Shown in pieces: positions 1 to 10,800 of a stretch of DNA of 64,000 nt. Position 1 is the stretch's first letter, and each line of letters opens with the position of its first letter. The stretch comes from Gammaproteobacteria bacterium (GTDB taxonomy: Bacteria; Pseudomonadota; Gammaproteobacteria; Tenderiales; Tenderiaceae). The position numbers were made by a program, and so were the translations under genes. The stretch covers positions 20,946 through 84,945 of the forward strand of contig JACQEP010000012.1 in NCBI GenBank assembly GCA_016200485.1, read 5' to 3'. The notes beneath the pieces were generated by a model. The model saw only the letters and a list, made by a program, of their open reading frames with translations. It ran no database searches and had not been told where the DNA came from.

Positions 1-123
1 CGCACTCTCACCCGATTGCCTTGCAATCAACATCGCGTTTAATGCCTTAAGCGCCACCTCGTTCGAAATATTAAGAATCTGTTTAATTCGCTCAGTAATT
101 TCTACTATTTCGGTGAAGTTCAA
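1..123 (-). CDS. MCP-like chemotaxis protein, N-terminal fragment cut by window edge
   Basis: An open frame reads leftward off the window edge for 41 codons from a TTG at 123-121. A GAGAGGG ribosome-binding sequence lies just upstream and an in-frame TGA closes the frame two codons before the TTG. The visible peptide includes EVALKALNAMLIARQSGE, which has the pattern of the receptor signalling hairpin (compare [15 protein letters not shown]). It is also the next gene downstream of cheW in the same direction. I infer a small soluble MCP-like signalling protein of the same operon. The start codon is the least certain point, and the rest of the protein lies outside the window. Confidence 0.5.
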   Translation of the reverse strand, partial: MNFTEIVEITERIKQILNISNEVALKALNAMLIARQSGESA

Positions 124-230
124 ACGTCATACCCTCTCTGTTATCAACTACGCTAACGTTCGAACGTTTTCTGGGTTCTTGTTGCGAAAAACATTTATTT
201 AAGCATTAATTTTATTCAGCCCAACAACAT

Positions 231-252
231 CATGCCCGCATACGCGGGCATG
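231..252. repeat. Perfect hairpin between cheW and the next gene
   Basis: CATGCCCGC and its exact complement are separated by ATAC (9-bp stem, 4-nt loop). No T-run follows on either strand, so it resembles a REP-type hairpin that could stabilise or punctuate the transcript rather than an intrinsic terminator. The surrounding 124-292 holds no gene I can support. Confidence 0.6.
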
Positions 253-292
253 ACAATTTCAGAAAAACGACAACTAGTAACACCACTTCCAA

Positions 293-844
293 TCAATTCG
301 TCTTAACCTCATCAGTCGGCATCTGTCCTCCCATGACCCCCAGCATCGACATCTCATCCACCGACAATACCTTGCCCACATTCAGAATGATCACGAATTT
401 GCTGTTCACCTTGCCCATGCCGGCGATAAAATCGGCGCGGATCTTAGCCCCGAAGCTCGGTGCAGGCTCAACTTCGGAACCCGGGATTTCCAAAACTTCG
501 CTGACCGAATCGACGGTGACGCCAATATCGTGTTTCCCACCCTCGCTTTCCACTTCGATGATGACGATGCAGGTGCGCCGCGTGACGGCCGATGTCTGCC
601 GTCCGAAGCGTACGGAGAGATCGATCACCGGCACCACCGCACCGCGCAGATTGATTACGCCACGGATAAATTCAGGCATCATCGGCACCGACGTTAAACT
701 GCCGTACTCGATAATCTCTTTAATATTGAGAATACCGATGGCGTACAGCTCACCGCCCAAAACAAAGGTAAGGTATTGACTCTGTTCATCATCAGCCCGC
801 TGTGTCAGTGGGCCAGTCTTTTCGACTTTTGCCAATGTACTCAT
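293..844 (-). CDS. cheW: Chemotaxis coupling protein CheW
   Basis: CheW is the cytoplasmic scaffold that links receptor tips to the CheA kinase. The 183-residue product is a single CheW domain (about residues 20-165) with the family signature FIRGVINLRGAVVPVIDL and a C-terminal region ending in a short polar tail. The ATG at 844 is preceded directly by an in-frame GTG at 847, so either could start the protein; a GGGGG ribosome-binding sequence lies about 6-9 nt upstream. The gene follows the receptor gene by 9 nt and ends the visible run mcp-cheY-STAS-cheA-mcp-cheW. Confidence 0.95.
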   Translation of the reverse strand: MSTLAKVEKTGPLTQRADDEQSQYLTFVLGGELYAIGILNIKEIIEYGSLTSVPMMPEFIRGVINLRGAVVPVIDLSVRFGRQTSAVTRRTCIVIIEVESEGGKHDIGVTVDSVSEVLEIPGSEVEPAPSFGAKIRADFIAGMGKVNSKFVIILNVGKVLSVDEMSMLGVMGGQMPTDEVKTN

Positions 845-853
845 CACAACCCC

Positions 854-2494
854 CTAGAAACGCACGAAGTTGGCTTCTGAAAGTGTTTTTTCAGTAGTAT
901 TAGCAGCGATCACTTTGGGAGCAGAAGAAAGCTGAGTCATAGTAGCCGGATTTTTTGCAGATGGCTTAGCCACGCCACTGACCACCCCACCTTCAATGCG
1001 GAAGAAGGCCATCAATTGTTGTAATTGCTCTGCCTGGCCACTCATTTCCTCAGCCGTTGCCGCCAGCTCCTCCGAGGCGGATGCATTCTGCTGAGTTAAT
1101 TGATTGAGCTGGCTCATCGCGGTGTTTACTTGGGCAACCCCCGTCGATTGCTCCTGGCTGGCGGCGGTAATTTCCTGTACCAGATCGGAAGTCTTGTTGA
1201 TCGAGGGCACCATTTCATCGAGCAGCTTGCCAGCTTTCTCGGCCAATGCCACACTGCCCTTAGCCACCTCGCCAATTTCCTGCGCTGCGATCTGCGAACG
1301 CTCGGCCAGTTTACGGACTTCCGCAGCGACCACGGCAAAGCCTTTACCATGTTCACCCGCACGCGCAGCTTCAATGGCAGCATTGAGCGTCAGCAGATTG
1401 GTCTGATAAGCGATGTCGTCGATGATGCCAATCTTGTCGGCGATAGATTTCATCGCGGTCACGGTTTCTTTCACCGCACCACCGCCCTCCGTTGCTTCTT
1501 TAGCCGCCTTGGAAGCCATGCCGTCGGTGACCTTGGCATTTTCAGTGTTCTGCGCAATTGACGCGCTCATCTGTTCCACGGAGGAACTGGTTTCTTCGAC
1601 ACTGGCCGCCTGTTCATTAGACGCCTGCGACATCGATTGTGCCGTGGCAGAGACTTCTTCAGACGCTGAAGACAAACTATCTGCTGCCCCGCGTACTTCG
1701 CCGATGATTTGTGACAGCTTGGCGACCATGCTCTGCATCGCTTCCAGCAACTTGCCGGTTTCGTCTTTCGAGGTGACTTCGATCTTGGCCGTCAGGTCGC
1801 CTTGCGATAAGGCATTGGCCACGCCTACGGCTTCGTTCAGCGGTTTGGTGATACTGCGGGTGATCCAGAAAGCGATACTAGCGCCAAGCAGTACAGCGAC
1901 TATCCCCATGACAATTATAATATTTCGAGAGTTATCATATTCCTCCTGAGCATCATGCCCAACCACCTTCATCAGCTCACTTTGATACTCGATCAAATCT
2001 TCAACCGCAGTCATATATACTTTTTGCTTGGGTCTAAGCTCAGAGAACAAAAATATCTTGGCGTCATTAATCTTGCTTTCACCCACCAACTTGATAAATT
2101 TTTCCTGATCACCCACATAGGCGCTACGTGTATCGACAACCGTTTTGAGCATCGCCTTACCCTTGTCACTCTTGATCATTGTTTCCAGCTTATCCAGCCG
2201 TTCCTTAATTTCTTTGCGCGATTGTTCGATCGTTTCCAGTTCACGACTGATTTCCTCCTTATCGTTTAAGAGCAGGATCTCGCGCATGGAAAGACCGATA
2301 ACGTTTATATTGTCTATGATCTCATTGGCATAGGCCGTCTTTGGGTATTTGTCATTGACCATCTCTTCAATATTTCCATTCAAATCTGCCAGCCGATTGA
2401 TGCCGATAAAAGCCACCGCCCCGAGCAGTATCAAAACGAGGCCGAAGCCCAACCCTAAACGCATACCGATTTTCATATTCCTGAACTTGAACAT
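854..2494 (-). CDS. Methyl-accepting chemotaxis protein, four-helix-bundle sensor
   Basis: This is a transmembrane chemoreceptor of 546 residues. Membrane segments lie at about 13-33 and 192-212, and the long helical segment between them fits a periplasmic four-helix-bundle (Tar-like 4HB) sensor. A HAMP domain follows TM2, then the cytoplasmic signalling domain with the hairpin tip around [15 protein letters not shown] and [17 protein letters not shown] place the start at the ATG at 2494 because AAGGAG sits 7-12 nt upstream and the signal-anchor begins right after; a longer frame to 2617 adds an unlikely Cys/Arg-rich leader that overlaps the cheA 3' end. The C-terminus ends NFVRF rather than the NWETF-type pentapeptide that tethers CheR/CheB. 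The ligand cannot be told. Confidence 0.93.
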   Translation of the reverse strand: MFKFRNMKIGMRLGLGFGLVLILLGAVAFIGINRLADLNGNIEEMVNDKYPKTAYANEIIDNINVIGLSMREILLLNDKEEISRELETIEQSRKEIKERLDKLETMIKSDKGKAMLKTVVDTRSAYVGDQEKFIKLVGESKINDAKIFLFSELRPKQKVYMTAVEDLIEYQSELMKVVGHDAQEEYDNSRNIIIVMGIVAVLLGASIAFWITRSITKPLNEAVGVANALSQGDLTAKIEVTSKDETGKLLEAMQSMVAKLSQIIGEVRGAADSLSSASEEVSATAQSMSQASNEQAASVEETSSSVEQMSASIAQNTENAKVTDGMASKAAKEATEGGGAVKETVTAMKSIADKIGIIDDIAYQTNLLTLNAAIEAARAGEHGKGFAVVAAEVRKLAERSQIAAQEIGEVAKGSVALAEKAGKLLDEMVPSINKTSDLVQEITAASQEQSTGVAQVNTAMSQLNQLTQQNASASEELAATAEEMSGQAEQLQQLMAFFRIEGGVVSGVAKPSAKNPATMTQLSSAPKVIAANTTEKTLSEANFVRF

Positions 2495-2537
2495 GTGTTG
2501 CTCCTTGTAATGAAATTTAAAAACATAATCCGATAAA

Positions 2538-4679
2538 TTAAATTGATTGCAGACTGCCTGCCGAGGCCATGGTCCGCGCTTCATTCGCCCCAGCCCGATG
2601 CACCAGCGATGGCACATCCAGAATCAATGCCACTTCACCCGTGCCCAGGATCGTGGAACCTGCTATTCCCTTTAAACTTCCAAATAATTTGCCCAGTGGC
2701 TTGATCACGGTCTGAAACTCACCCAGCAGCTCGTCCACGACCAGACCGGCTTTTTGACCCCCGTATTGCATGACCACAATGTTTTCGCGTTTGGGGGGTG
2801 GCGCCTCCATCTCGAACAGATCGCGCAACCGGACATAGGGCAACACTTCACCGCGCAGATTGACGTAATTACGCTTGCCCGATGCTTCGCGATCGGCTTC
2901 ATCGAGATCGACGCATTCCAGCACCATGTCCAGCGGTACTACATATGCCGCCTTACCGACACCCACCAGGAAACCGTCAATAATGGCCAGTGTCAGTGGC
3001 AGACGAATACGCACCATGGTGCCAACACCTTCCTCGCTATCCAGTTCGACAGTGCCACGCAGCGCTTCGATGTTGCGGCGCACGACATCCATACCCACGC
3101 CACGACCGGAGAGATTGCTGACTTGATCCGCAGTGGAAAAACCGGGCTCGAAAATGAGCTGGTAGATTTCGTGATCGCTGAGGATTTGCCCCTCAGCGAC
3201 CAAGCCTTTTTCAACAGCCTTGGCGAGAATTTTGTCCTTTTTCAGGCCACCGCCATCGTCACTGATTTCGATAACGATACTGCCGGAGTCGTGATAGGCA
3301 TTGAGCTTGACAGTCCCTTTTACCGGTTTGTCATGTGCGGCACGCACAGTCGCGGGTTCGATGCCATGATCCATGGCATTGCGCACCAGATGGGTGAGTG
3401 GATCACCGATTTTCTCAACTACTGTCTTATCGAGTTCAGTCTCTGCACCCACTATCACCAGCTCGATATCTTTGCCTAGCTCCTTGGAAATATCACGCAC
3501 CACACGTTGAAAACGATTAAACGTCTCGCCGATCTGCACCATGCGCAATTGCAAGGCGCTGTCGCGAATTTCTTCCACCAACCTGGAAACTAACGATGTC
3601 GATTCCTGCATCGCAGAATCCCCGCTGCGCTGTGCCAGCATATTGACGCCCGCACCGGCGATGACCAGTTCACCGACAAGATTGATCAGTGCATCCAGCT
3701 TGTCAGCCTGAACTCGCACCAGTTTCGATTCCGTGGCCTTGTGTTCCTTGATTTGTTTCTGCTTGTCCAGTGCGCCATCGACAATCCCTTTCTGTATGCA
3801 GTGTTGCTCGACCAGGATTTCGCCGATTAGCCGTGCGTTGCCGGCCTCCTGTTGCTGCTGGGCGCGCAAGCCTTCTTCCAGTTCCTGACGGGTCAGCGCG
3901 CCACTGGCGATTAGAATCTCGCCAATGCGTACATCATGTTCAGGCAAGGCTTTGATCAGCGAGACGTAGTGTTCGATCTGACTATGTGGCGGCAGAATAT
4001 GCAGCGTGCAGTCATGGCGGACAAAATCAAACACATTCTCGATATTCTGTTTATCGGCATCAGAACGCAAGTCAATCTCAAACCCCAGATAACACGATTC
4101 AGGATCCATGGTTTCGAAATCCGGCATTGCGTCATCCAGCGTAGTCACCGACACAAGTTCGCCGACTTTGCCCAGGTAACGAATGAACGAGAGCGGATCC
4201 ATGCCGTCCTTCAGTACACCGTGTCCAAAGCGCAATGACAAATGCCAGGTGTCACTGGCCACGGCACCGCCGCCACTCGCCTCGGCCTTGGTCTCGTGCA
4301 TGGCAGGTGCCGGGTGACTTGCTGCTGCAACCGGCGCCGCTGGCACCCCCAGAAACGTGCGCAGTTTGGCCACCAGTTCCGCACCCCGGGCCTGTAACTT
4401 GGCATCAAGATTCATATTCGGAATCAGATCCAGCAGCACGGCGATATGATCACAACACTCGAGCAATACCGCCGCCAGGCCGGGGGTGACCATGAGCTGA
4501 CCGTCACGCACTTGATCCAGCACATTCTCCGCCACGTGGGTAAAGGCAACGATGGGATCCAGGCCAAACAGCCCGGCAGACCCTTTGATGGTGTGCGCCG
4601 AACGGAACATGGCATTGACCATGTCGTCGTCGGCAGGATCGGTCTCCATCCGCAGCAGGATGTTTTCCATGTCCTGCAA
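2538..4679 (-). CDS. cheA: Chemotaxis histidine kinase CheA, reading frame after an early stop codon
   Basis: CheA autophosphorylates and passes phosphate to CheY. The frame contains a P1/Hpt domain with the phosphorylation motif [10 protein letters not shown] (His29 here), a central domain with [16 protein letters not shown], a segment [19 protein letters not shown] typical of longer CheA proteins, the P3 dimerisation helices, an HATPase domain ([31 protein letters not shown]) and a CheW-like P5 domain. The natural start should be the ATG at 4730, which has AGGAG at proper spacing. That frame meets TAA at 4709-4707, seven codons in. The coordinates given start at a TTG that would restore most of the Hpt domain but remove its first helix. 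Without restart or readthrough the gene is dead. Confidence 0.85.
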   Translation of the reverse strand: MQDMENILLRMETDPADDDMVNAMFRSAHTIKGSAGLFGLDPIVAFTHVAENVLDQVRDGQLMVTPGLAAVLLECCDHIAVLLDLIPNMNLDAKLQARGAELVAKLRTFLGVPAAPVAAASHPAPAMHETKAEASGGGAVASDTWHLSLRFGHGVLKDGMDPLSFIRYLGKVGELVSVTTLDDAMPDFETMDPESCYLGFEIDLRSDADKQNIENVFDFVRHDCTLHILPPHSQIEHYVSLIKALPEHDVRIGEILIASGALTRQELEEGLRAQQQQEAGNARLIGEILVEQHCIQKGIVDGALDKQKQIKEHKATESKLVRVQADKLDALINLVGELVIAGAGVNMLAQRSGDSAMQESTSLVSRLVEEIRDSALQLRMVQIGETFNRFQRVVRDISKELGKDIELVIVGAETELDKTVVEKIGDPLTHLVRNAMDHGIEPATVRAAHDKPVKGTVKLNAYHDSGSIVIEISDDGGGLKKDKILAKAVEKGLVAEGQILSDHEIYQLIFEPGFSTADQVSNLSGRGVGMDVVRRNIEALRGTVELDSEEGVGTMVRIRLPLTLAIIDGFLVGVGKAAYVVPLDMVLECVDLDEADREASGKRNYVNLRGEVLPYVRLRDLFEMEAPPPKRENIVVMQYGGQKAGLVVDELLGEFQTVIKPLGKLFGSLKGIAGSTILGTGEVALILDVPSLVHRAGANEARTMASAGSLQSI

Positions 4680-4730
4680 CAGTTCGCGGCTTTCGGCAAC
4701 GTAGGTTTACAGCGCTTGATCCATATTCAT
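4680..4730 (-). other. cheA: 5' end of cheA with in-frame TAA stop
   Basis: From the ATG at 4730 the codons read M N M D Q A L, then TAA (4709-4707), then [10 protein letters not shown], joining the main frame without a shift. In CheA homologues the stop position is normally Gln (DQALQTF-type N-terminus), so a single C-to-T change of CAA explains it. The ribosome-binding sequence AGGAG lies just upstream of the ATG, which shows that this was the functional start. Confidence 0.85.
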
Positions 4731-4766
4731 TGATTGTTTCTCCTGGTAGTTCTTACTGTTTGTGCC

Positions 4767-5069
4767 TTACATCACCATCGGATCGCCGAAGTAGCTCGCC
4801 AGATTGCAGACGTCGATCACCTCGATCACGGCGGGACTGTGGGCCGTCAGCCGCAGCGTTGACTTATGCTTGCGCGCTTCACGCCTGATGAACATCAGCA
4901 ATTGCAACCCGGCGGTATCGATTTCGGTGACACCGGAAAGATCGATTTCTGTCTCATGCGAATGGTTGACAGGCATCAAATTATTTTTGAGTTCGAGCGC
5001 GGTGTAAATGGTCATCTCACCTTCAATGCGAATCTGGCCACCATTGTTGATCTTCACGTTCACTGTCAT
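4767..5069 (-). CDS. STAS-domain protein of the chemotaxis operon
   Basis: The 100-residue product is a single STAS domain like those of anti-sigma factor antagonists (SpoIIAA type). The loop that carries the phosphorylatable Ser/Thr in that family reads EIDTAGLQLL, so Thr52 is the candidate site. A GGAG sequence precedes the ATG at 5069. It lies between cheY and cheA in the same direction. STAS proteins in such operons are thought to modulate the kinase or partner with a serine kinase. No such kinase or phosphatase is seen in the window, so its exact role is unknown. Confidence 0.85.
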   Translation of the reverse strand: MTVNVKINNGGQIRIEGEMTIYTALELKNNLMPVNHSHETEIDLSGVTEIDTAGLQLLMFIRREARKHKSTLRLTAHSPAVIEVIDVCNLASYFGDPMVM

Positions 5070-5108
5070 GCGCGCATTCTCCGGTTGGCGTAACGATTGA
5101 AGTACCGA

Positions 5109-5477
5109 TCAGGGCGCAATCAGCTTGGACACCGCCGCCAGCATCTGGTCGGGCTGGAATGGCTTGACCACCCACGCCTTGGCACCGGCGGCTTGGCCTT
5201 CGGCCTTTTTCCCTTCCTGGGATTCGGTCGTCAGCATAATCACTGGGGTGAATTTGTAATTGGCCAGCTTTTTGAGTTCTTTGACAAAGGTGATGCCGTC
5301 CATATTGGGCATGTTCACATCGCTGATGATGAGATGGATCTTGTCACCGTTGAGCTTGGCCAGCGCATCTTTGCCGTCACAGGCTTCGATGACGTTGTAA
5401 CCCGCGCCTTTGAGGGCGATCCCCACCACCTGTCGCACCGAGGCGGAATCATCAACAATCATTACTGTTTTGCCCAT
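5109..5477 (-). CDS. cheY: Chemotaxis response regulator CheY
   Basis: This 122-residue stand-alone receiver carries the acidic pair Asp9-Asp10, the phospho-acceptor Asp53 in ISDVNMPNMDG, Thr83/Thr84 in the MLTTES strand and Lys105 in VVKPF. There is no output domain, as expected for CheY that binds the flagellar switch. A strong TAAGGAG ribosome-binding sequence precedes the ATG. It lies in the operon between the second receptor gene and the STAS gene, and would take phosphate from the neighbouring CheA. Confidence 0.93.
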   Translation of the reverse strand: MGKTVMIVDDSASVRQVVGIALKGAGYNVIEACDGKDALAKLNGDKIHLIISDVNMPNMDGITFVKELKKLANYKFTPVIMLTTESQEGKKAEGQAAGAKAWVVKPFQPDQMLAAVSKLIAP

Positions 5478-5511
5478 AGCAGTCTCCTTAGCGAATATTC
5501 AGTTGCCTTAT

Positions 5512-6666
5512 TTAGAAAAATGTAATCTCCACGTTTTTGGCCACAGCCTTTTCGCCACGATGGGTATTGCGTTCCTCAGCCATGGCGTAGCTATTCTCCA
5601 GATCACTCATGATTGCGTTGACATCCAGCAGCGCTGGCGTTCCGCCCTGTTCCAGCACGGTCACGCTATCGCGCACCTGATTGGATAGCGTGATTGCATG
5701 ATCGCGCACATGCGCCAGAATCTGGCTGACACGATCCTGAAATTGCAGATAGACCAGCGATTCGGCGATTTCGGCCTGTATGCCCATGCTTTCAGTGCGC
5801 AGCACCTCGCCGGATTCCACCAATGAACTGGTACTTTGCCTGAAATCAGCGAGCACCTTATCGATGGCCTGTTCGGCGGTGGCCAGCGATGCCGACTCTT
5901 GTTGTGTCGATTGCTGCGCCGTAAGCACCGCTTCATTGATTGCTTTGCTGATCGTTTCAACTTGCTCTTTAATTCGTGTCCCTATTTGCATAGAGCGAGT
6001 AGACAAGGTACGCACTTCATTAGCGACCACGGCAAACCCTCGCCCTGCATCGCCGGCCCGGGCGGCTTCAATCGCGGCGTTAAGTGCCAGCAGGTTAGTC
6101 TGCTCGGCGATACTCGATACGTCTGTCGCCATCTGTTTCAACTCACCCGTAAACTGCATCAACCCATTAATCTCGCTCAACATCTGTTCCTTGTTTGCCA
6201 ACATGGTGCGCAAAGAACTGATGACTTCATTCAGTTCACGCTCGCTCTGGGACAAGATAGCAACCACGCCGTGGTTATCACCTGATCCAGTAGTGCCTAG
6301 CGCTGCCCCAAGACGATCAACTATCGCTGAAAATCTCGACGTCAGCGCGGAGATCTCCTGCTCCATCTGGCTGCGTGCAAGCTCTATCTGTCGTGACCAT
6401 ACCGGCATCACCTGCACACACAGTGTGTCTACGCCCACCAGGAATTTCGGCATTGCCACAATGCGTCGCTCAAATTCAGTTTCAACTGCATGCTTAATGG
6501 CAGCGATGACTTTATTCACATGCCAATTCATTAGTGCGCCAACCATGGCGCCAGCTATCACTCCTACCAGTGCCCACCACCCGCCATCGCCGGCATAAAT
6601 TGCCGTGATCCCCGCAATGAGCCCCAGCATCAGTGGCCCACCAAACAGTACATATTTATTGGTCAT
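5512..6666 (-). CDS. Methyl-accepting chemotaxis protein with short N-terminal membrane anchor
   Basis: This receptor-like protein has 384 residues from the ATG at 6666; an in-frame TTG at 6687 would add seven. The N-terminus has two closely spaced hydrophobic segments (roughly residues 4-24 and 27-47), leaving almost no periplasmic sensor. A coiled-coil signalling domain follows, with the canonical tip [19 protein letters not shown] and [15 protein letters not shown]. The segment [19 protein letters not shown] near the end is typical of compact MCPs in cheY-cheA operons. It is the promoter-proximal gene of the operon. It probably senses an internal or membrane-associated cue, but the ligand is unknown. 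Confidence 0.9.
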   Translation of the reverse strand: MTNKYVLFGGPLMLGLIAGITAIYAGDGGWWALVGVIAGAMVGALMNWHVNKVIAAIKHAVETEFERRIVAMPKFLVGVDTLCVQVMPVWSRQIELARSQMEQEISALTSRFSAIVDRLGAALGTTGSGDNHGVVAILSQSERELNEVISSLRTMLANKEQMLSEINGLMQFTGELKQMATDVSSIAEQTNLLALNAAIEAARAGDAGRGFAVVANEVRTLSTRSMQIGTRIKEQVETISKAINEAVLTAQQSTQQESASLATAEQAIDKVLADFRQSTSSLVESGEVLRTESMGIQAEIAESLVYLQFQDRVSQILAHVRDHAITLSNQVRDSVTVLEQGGTPALLDVNAIMSDLENSYAMAEERNTHRGEKAVAKNVEITFF

Positions 6667-7253
6667 TTGATTCTCTGTATTATTCAAGGCTCTTTGACTT
6701 CCGGCTCAGGCGCTTATCCCTGATTCCGGGCAACCACAGACATCCCCCGGTTGTAACTGAATCTTGCAAATTTATTTATCGGATGAACGGCAAATTAGTA
6801 AACATTGTAAATTGCATTGTTTAATCTGAATCGATTGTAGGATGACTCCTACATCTATCAAACACCTATCAAGGGAACTAATTATTAATGTTCGATTTAT
6901 TAATGAGTTGGTGCTAAGCAGCCGGATGAAGATACGTCCCGGCAGAAATGAAATCTATGAAAATGTTGTGTATTCAGAAAACGTCCGTTTTGGTTACCAT
7001 AAAATTATGCTGAATTGCGTAGCGCAGCAACTCGATACCCGAGTTCACGTTAGCTATCATGTTATCGATATGCGATTTCATCGAAGTTATATCGATAGTG
7101 TCGCTTATTATTAAATATTACTTATTTCATTGAGTTGTAAGCCCTGTATCACACACAAACCTTTTGTTCCCCAACAGGTTGCTGAACAATTGTGCAACAT
7201 AGGCAGGGTGTCGCTCTGCATTATAAACAACACCTGCTATCCCAAGTATGAAA
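6667..7253. other. Gene-poor AT-rich region upstream of the chemotaxis operon
   Basis: I see no supportable gene here. The short rightward frames have no convincing ribosome-binding site or family resemblance. The stretch should contain the chemotaxis operon promoter, but I cannot pick one confidently. A perfect hairpin lies at 6836-6853 (TGTAGGA and its complement around TGAC). Confidence 0.5.
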
Positions 7254-7376
7254 AGGAGGGGTTACTCGGGGCTTACGCCCCTCGCCCTGCAGGACGCCTT
7301 CGGTGTTTTCCCTCGCGCACATGTACTCGGTCGTCAAACCAACTTGTTGATCGAGGGTTCGAACCCTCTACTTCAC
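7254..7376. repeat. tRNA-linked repeat, copy A
   Basis: This block begins GGAGGGGTTACTCGGGG, runs through a GC-rich CGCCCCTCGCCCTGC stretch and ends in the palindrome GAGGGTTCGAACCCTC, which matches the T-arm of the nearby tRNA-Ser. It aligns imperfectly with copy B at 7422-7557. It lies downstream of the tRNA 3' end, the tRNA being on the minus strand. Confidence 0.6.
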
Positions 7377-7421
7377 GGGTAATTCGAGGCTGTGGGGAAA
7401 ATTAAATAGAAAGGCGTAAAT

Positions 7422-7557
7422 TGGCGGAGAGGGGGGGTTACTTGGGGCCTACGCCCCTCGCCCTGCGGGCCACCCTCGCTTCGCTCCGGCGTTCTTCGCT
7501 CGCGCTATCGCGCTCACTTGTCGAACCTGCTTTATAAATCGAGGGTTCGAACGCTTA
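7422..7557. repeat. tRNA-linked repeat, copy B, starting with a copy of the tRNA 3' end
   Basis: The block starts with TGGCGGAGAGGG, identical to 7612-7623, which is the 3' end of tRNA-Ser including CCA. It continues with GGTTACTTGGGGCCTACGCC and ends with GAGGGTTCGAAC, a T-arm half. Order and content parallel copy A. Confidence 0.65.
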
Positions 7558-7611
7558 ATGACTAAGGGTTAGTTTTAGCACAACAGGAATATTTGAATAC
7601 ATGACTAAATT

Positions 7612-7699
7612 TGGCGGAGAGGGAGGGGTTCGAACCCTCGATACGTTGCCGTATACACACTTTCCAGGCGTGCGCCTTCAGCCGCTCGGCCACCTCTCC
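7612..7699 (-). tRNA. tRNA-Ser (anticodon GGA)
   Basis: The 88-nt gene folds as a class II tRNA. The acceptor GGAGAGG pairs with the 3' strand CTCTCC, the D-arm reads GGCCGAGCGGCT, the anticodon loop carries GGA (CTGGAAA), and a long variable arm and the T-loop GGTTCGAACC follow. CCA is encoded. GGA decodes UCC and UCU serine codons. Spurious frames over this gene give the familiar EREGFEPS artefact and are not proteins. Confidence 0.96.
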
Positions 7700-7873
7700 T
7701 TCTGGACTTTTGGTTCCCGCGAACGGGGACACCAAAGGGGCGAAAGGTTACCCCAACTCGCCCTTTGTTGCAATCCGAATGGGGTTAAAAATGACCTAAA
7801 TGCCGGTCTGCTATGGAAAAGACATCTGAAAAGCCGTTAACTTATATGTTAAGAACCCTCAAGGAAGACGGCC

Positions 7874-10800
7874 GTGCCTGATCACTATCCCACCCTGGAA
7901 CTCCGCTCCCCGCTCCGGGCTGCGCTCAACCGGGCCTACCTGGCTCCGGAAAACGAGCATCTTGCGGCGCTACTCGCCCAGCCGCTCATCTCTGCCGATG
8001 AGCAGTCCAGGATTCAAGATTTGGCCCAGCATCTGGTAATCGCTGTGCGCGAGCGAGGCATACAGCACCAGGGTGGCGTCGATGCCTTCATGCATGAATA
8101 TGACCTCAGTTCGCAGGCGGGCGTGATGCTGATGTGCCTGGCTGAAGCCTTGTTGCGCATCCCCGATGCCGATACCGCCGACCGCTTGATTCGCGACAAG
8201 TTAACCCAGGCCGATTGGGATACGCACCTTGGCAATAGCCCTTCCCTGTTCGTAAATGCATCGACCTGGGGCTTGATGCTCACGGGCCAGATCGTGAAAC
8301 TGGCTCCGGAAGTGGTGAATGATGCGCGTTCATTTTTGAATCGGCTGATCAGTGGCAGCGGCGAACCAGTGATTCGTCTTGCCGTGAAACAGGCGATGAA
8401 AATCATCGGCCATCAATTCGTGATGGGGCGCACCATTGAAGAAGCGCTGCACCGTAGCGAGCGCGATGAAAATAGACGCTATCGTCATTCCTTCGACATG
8501 CTGGGCGAGTCGGCACTCACTGCCGAAGATGCGGAGCGCTATCGCGAATCCTATTTGCAAGCAATCAAGACGGTTGGCACACATAAACAAGGTACTGATA
8601 TCTTCGACGGGCCTGGCATTTCGGTAAAACTTTCAGCCCTGCATCCGCGCTATGAGATTTTCAAGCGTGATCGTGTCATGCGTGAATTAGTACCGGTATT
8701 GCTGGAGATTGCCCAGGCCGGTAAGGCAGCGGGCATCAATCTCACCATCGATGCCGAAGAAGCCGAACGCCTTGAACTGTCTCTGGATATTTTTGAGTGC
8801 GTACTGCGCGATTCATCGCTCAAAGACTGGGATGGACTGGGGCTTGCCGTACAGGCCTATCAAAAACGAGCACCGGATGTGATTGCCTGGCTGGCCGAAC
8901 TGGCACGAAGCTCGGGGCATCGCATCCCCTTGCGCCTGGTCAAAGGTGCTTATTGGGATAGCGAAATCAAGCGGGCTCAGGAACGTGGATTGACTGAATA
9001 CCCGGTGTACACCCGCAAAATTTCAACCGACACTTCTTATTTATATTGTGCGCGCACTATTCTTGGTGCCAAACAGAATTTCTATCCCCAGTTTGCCACG
9101 CACAATGCGCATACGTTAGCCAGCATTGTGGTAATGGCGGGCAACTATCGTGAGTTTGAATTCCAGCGCCTGCATGGCATGGGGGAAACACTTTATGATG
9201 TCGCACTCAATGAAGAAAAACTGGCGCCAAATTGCCGGGTTTATGCCCCGGTCGGTAGTCATAAGGATTTGCTGCCCTATCTGGTACGCCGGTTACTGGA
9301 AAATGGCGCGAATACCTCGTTTGTAAATCGAATCGTCGATCAGGATACGCCTGTTGAAGATATCGTGGCTGATCCTGTCCATGAATTGAAAATTCTGGAT
9401 AACAAGCGTCATCCAAAGATTCCTCTTCCCGTGGATATTTATGGCTCTGGGCGGAAAAATTCACTAGGCTTCAATCTAGCCGATGGTGAAGTCACGCAAT
9501 CATTGCTTAACGAAATCTCAGCTGCATCAAGCCACACCTGGAATAGCGGCCCGATTATCGGTGGCGAGCGTATTGAATCAAAATCGCGTGCGATCACTAA
9601 TCCTACCAATCAGGATCAAATCATCGGCCACATGCATTTTGCCAATGATACCAATATTGAGCGGGCTCTTACCCTGGCGGCGGTCGCCGCCCCTGAATGG
9701 GGCCGTACACCCGCAGCACAACGGGCGGCGATTTTAGAGAAGGCGGCAGATTTGTTTGAAGAACATCGTAGCGAACTGATCGCGCTGTGCATCCGCGAAG
9801 GCGGCCGTACCCTCGTGGATGCCCTCAATGAAGTACGTGAGGCTATAGATTTCTGCCGCTACTATGCCCTGCTGGCTCGGCAAGAGTTTGATGCACCAAA
9901 ACTCATGCCTGGCGTGACGGGTGAACGTAATGAATTACGCCTCTGCGGACGCGGCGTGTTTGTCTGTATCAGCCCCTGGAATTTCCCAGTTGCAATTTTC
10001 ACTGGCCAAATCACTGCGGCACTTGCCGCCGGCAACAGTGTTATTGCCAAACCCGCTGGATTAACACCACTCTGTGCCGCACATGTTATCCAGCTTCTAC
10101 ATCAGGCGGGTATACCCGGCGATGTACTGCATCTGCTACCCGGCAGCGGCTCTGCTCTGGGTGCAAAACTGCTCAATGATCCAAGAATTTCAGGTGTGGC
10201 ATTCACCGGCTCGACGGATACTGCGCGCCTGATCAATCAAACTCTGGCTCAACAAACAACAATCCTGCCCTTGATTGCTGAAACCGGCGGCCAGAATGTG
10301 ATGATTGCCGATAGCTCCGCGCTGCCTGAACAAGTGATGCAAGATGCCATGATTTCCGCTTTTAACAGCGCGGGGCAGCGTTGTTCAGCGTTACGCGTAC
10401 TATTTGTGCAACAGGAACTGGCGCCGCGCATTATCAAACTCATGCAAGGCGCAATGGATCAGTTACAAATCGGTGATCCTTCGTTGTTGGTCACTGATAT
10501 CGGTCCAGTGATTAGTCATGGCGCGGTAGCCACTTTAAAACAACATGCAGACCGCATGGCCAAAGAAGCGACCTTGATTCATTCCGTGGTTTTACCCGCC
10601 GAATGCAGCCGAGGATCTTTCTTCGCCCCACGCGTTTATGAAATTGACAGTCTCGGCCGCTTGCAGGGTGAGGTCTTCGGACCGATTTTGCATGTCGTGC
10701 GTTATCAGGCCAACCATCTCAATCATGTCATCGATGCGATCAATAACGCGGGTTATGGTCTGACACTCGGTATCCATAGCCGTATCGATGCCACGGTGCG

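Noticed and set aside
333..779. Rightward frame across cheW
   Set aside because: Shadow frame antisense to a clear cheW gene; no family pattern.
2495..2617. 41-residue N-terminal extension of the first receptor
   Set aside because: The good ribosome-binding site and signal anchor are at 2494; the extension overlaps cheA.
6842..7114. 90-codon rightward frame upstream of the tRNA
   Set aside because: No ribosome-binding site, no recognisable motif, AT-rich intergenic composition.
7130..7405. Rightward frame ending in DRGFEPSTS
   Set aside because: It is a reading of the tRNA-linked repeat; the GFEPS string is the usual tRNA-Ser artefact.
7601..7840. Two frames over tRNA-Ser, one starting MAEREGFEPS
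   Set aside because: Classic spurious translation of the antisense of tRNA-Ser.
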